A DNA stretch of 6,261 nt, taken from positions 1 to 6,261 of the forward strand of contig DLVS01000562.1 in NCBI GenBank assembly GCA_003445095.1, given 5' to 3'. Below the pieces are notes generated by a model. It searched no databases. It was not told where the DNA came from and saw only the letters and a program-made list of their open reading frames with translations. Shown one piece after another: positions 5,786-6,261 of the stretch. The DNA is from Verrucomicrobiales bacterium. GTDB lineage: Bacteria; Verrucomicrobiota; Verrucomicrobiia; Limisphaerales; UBA9464. The number at the start of each line of letters is the position of its first letter. Within the stretch, counting starts at the first letter, position 1. A program made the position numbers and the translations under genes.

Positions 5786-6261
5786 ATGGCTCGTCTCGTG
5801 TTCGATATTGAAACTTCCGCGCTGCCCTTGGAGCAGTTCGATGAAGCCCAGCAGGAGTACTTGTTCCGAGACGCAGTCAAGCTGCCCGACGAGACCAGCC
5901 AGGCTCACAAGCGTGCGGAGATTTCCCAGCAGTTCAACCTTTGGCCCTTCACGGCGCAGGTCGTGTGCGTTGCCATGGTCAATGCCGATTCCGGTAAAGG
6001 CCAAGTGCTGTATCAAGCGGAAGACTTCGAAGAGGATGCGGTGACCGGAGTCGAAGGAATCGAGTTCGCGCCTCAAGTGGACGAAGCAGAACTGCTGACC
6101 GCCTTTTGGGATGTCGCGAAACGTTACGACCAAGTCGTTACCTTCAACGGTCGAGGCTTTGATGTGCCTTTCCTGTATTTGCGTTCGGCTGTCCTCAACG
6201 TTCCGATCACGCGCAAAGATTGGCTCGGCTATCGGTTTCAAACGGACCCGCACTGCGACTT
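5786..6261 (+). CDS. PolB-like 3'-5' exonuclease / RNase H-fold protein (3' end missing)
   Basis: An ATG at 5786 opens a frame that stays open to the right edge; 158 codons are present. The protein begins MARLVFDIETSALPL, with the Exo I motif Asp7-x-Glu9 of DnaQ/PolB-type exonucleases. A family-typical stretch follows (FDEAQQEYLFRDA, residues 18-30), then an insert up to the strand QVVCVAMV (58-65). The Exo II motif is TFNGRGFDVPFL (119-130), where Asn121 and Asp126 mark the metal-binding region. The visible end, YRFQTDPHCD (149-158), matches the segment that normally leads into a 'DL-DQL' stretch; the Exo III tyrosine and aspartate would lie beyond the window. The family is annotated as ribonuclease H-like or predicted 3'-5' exonuclease similar to the PolB exonuclease domain, without the polymerase. 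Its likely role is nucleic-acid trimming or repair, but the cellular substrate is unknown. No clear Shine-Dalgarno precedes the ATG; the start is chosen because MARLVFDIET is the usual N-terminus. Confidence 0.85.
   Translation, partial: MARLVFDIETSALPLEQFDEAQQEYLFRDAVKLPDETSQAHKRAEISQQFNLWPFTAQVVCVAMVNADSGKGQVLYQAEDFEEDAVTGVEGIEFAPQVDEAELLTAFWDVAKRYDQVVTFNGRGFDVPFLYLRSAVLNVPITRKDWLGYRFQTDPHCD

Noticed and set aside
5486..6253. 255-residue minus-strand open frame covering the exonuclease and the start of the molybdoenzyme gene
   Set aside because: It would overlap two genes with clear family motifs on other frames and shows no motif of its own.
1..6261. A linked defence or mobile system around dprA and the exonuclease
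   Set aside because: dprA and the exonuclease are separated by an oppositely oriented molybdoenzyme gene, both are common housekeeping-type genes, and no integrase, transposase, repeats or toxin-antitoxin pair is present.

Overview
The window is ordinary chromosomal DNA from a GC-rich Gram-negative bacterium. Several proteins resemble versions I associate with Verrucomicrobiota and neighbouring PVC or soil phyla: the MARLVFDIET-type exonuclease, the YdeP-type molybdoenzyme and the fucose-dehydrogenase-type SDR. Most starts have weak or no Shine-Dalgarno sequence, which fits that placement. The assignment is by resemblance only.

Layout: (1) 1-888, plus strand: the 3' part of glcF, the iron-sulfur subunit of glycolate oxidase, cut by the left edge. 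(2) 889-1429: a 541-base stretch without an intact gene. It holds an isolated perfect AGGAGG at 1027-1032, what looks like the broken 5' end of a secreted-protein gene (about 1038-1215), and a hairpin followed by five T's (1343-1412) just before the next gene. (3) 1430-2212, plus strand: an NAD(P)-dependent short-chain dehydrogenase. (4) 2280-3392, plus strand: dprA/smf. (5) 3406-5685, minus strand: a large FdhF/YdeP-family molybdopterin oxidoreductase, convergent with dprA across only 13 bases. (6) 5786 to the right edge, plus strand: the N-terminal part of a PolB-like 3'-5' exonuclease (RNase H fold), divergent from the molybdoenzyme across 100 bases.

The genes do not form one pathway. The SDR and dprA are close enough (67 bases) to share a transcript, but their roles are unrelated. 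Glycolate oxidation, sugar or polyol oxidation and the molybdoenzyme are separate redox functions. DprA and the exonuclease both act on DNA but lie on either side of the oppositely oriented molybdoenzyme. I found no tRNA, rRNA, CRISPR array, insertion sequence or phage gene, and no convincing new multi-gene system. The most interesting parts are the decayed gene and the alternative hairpins in the 889-1429 gap.
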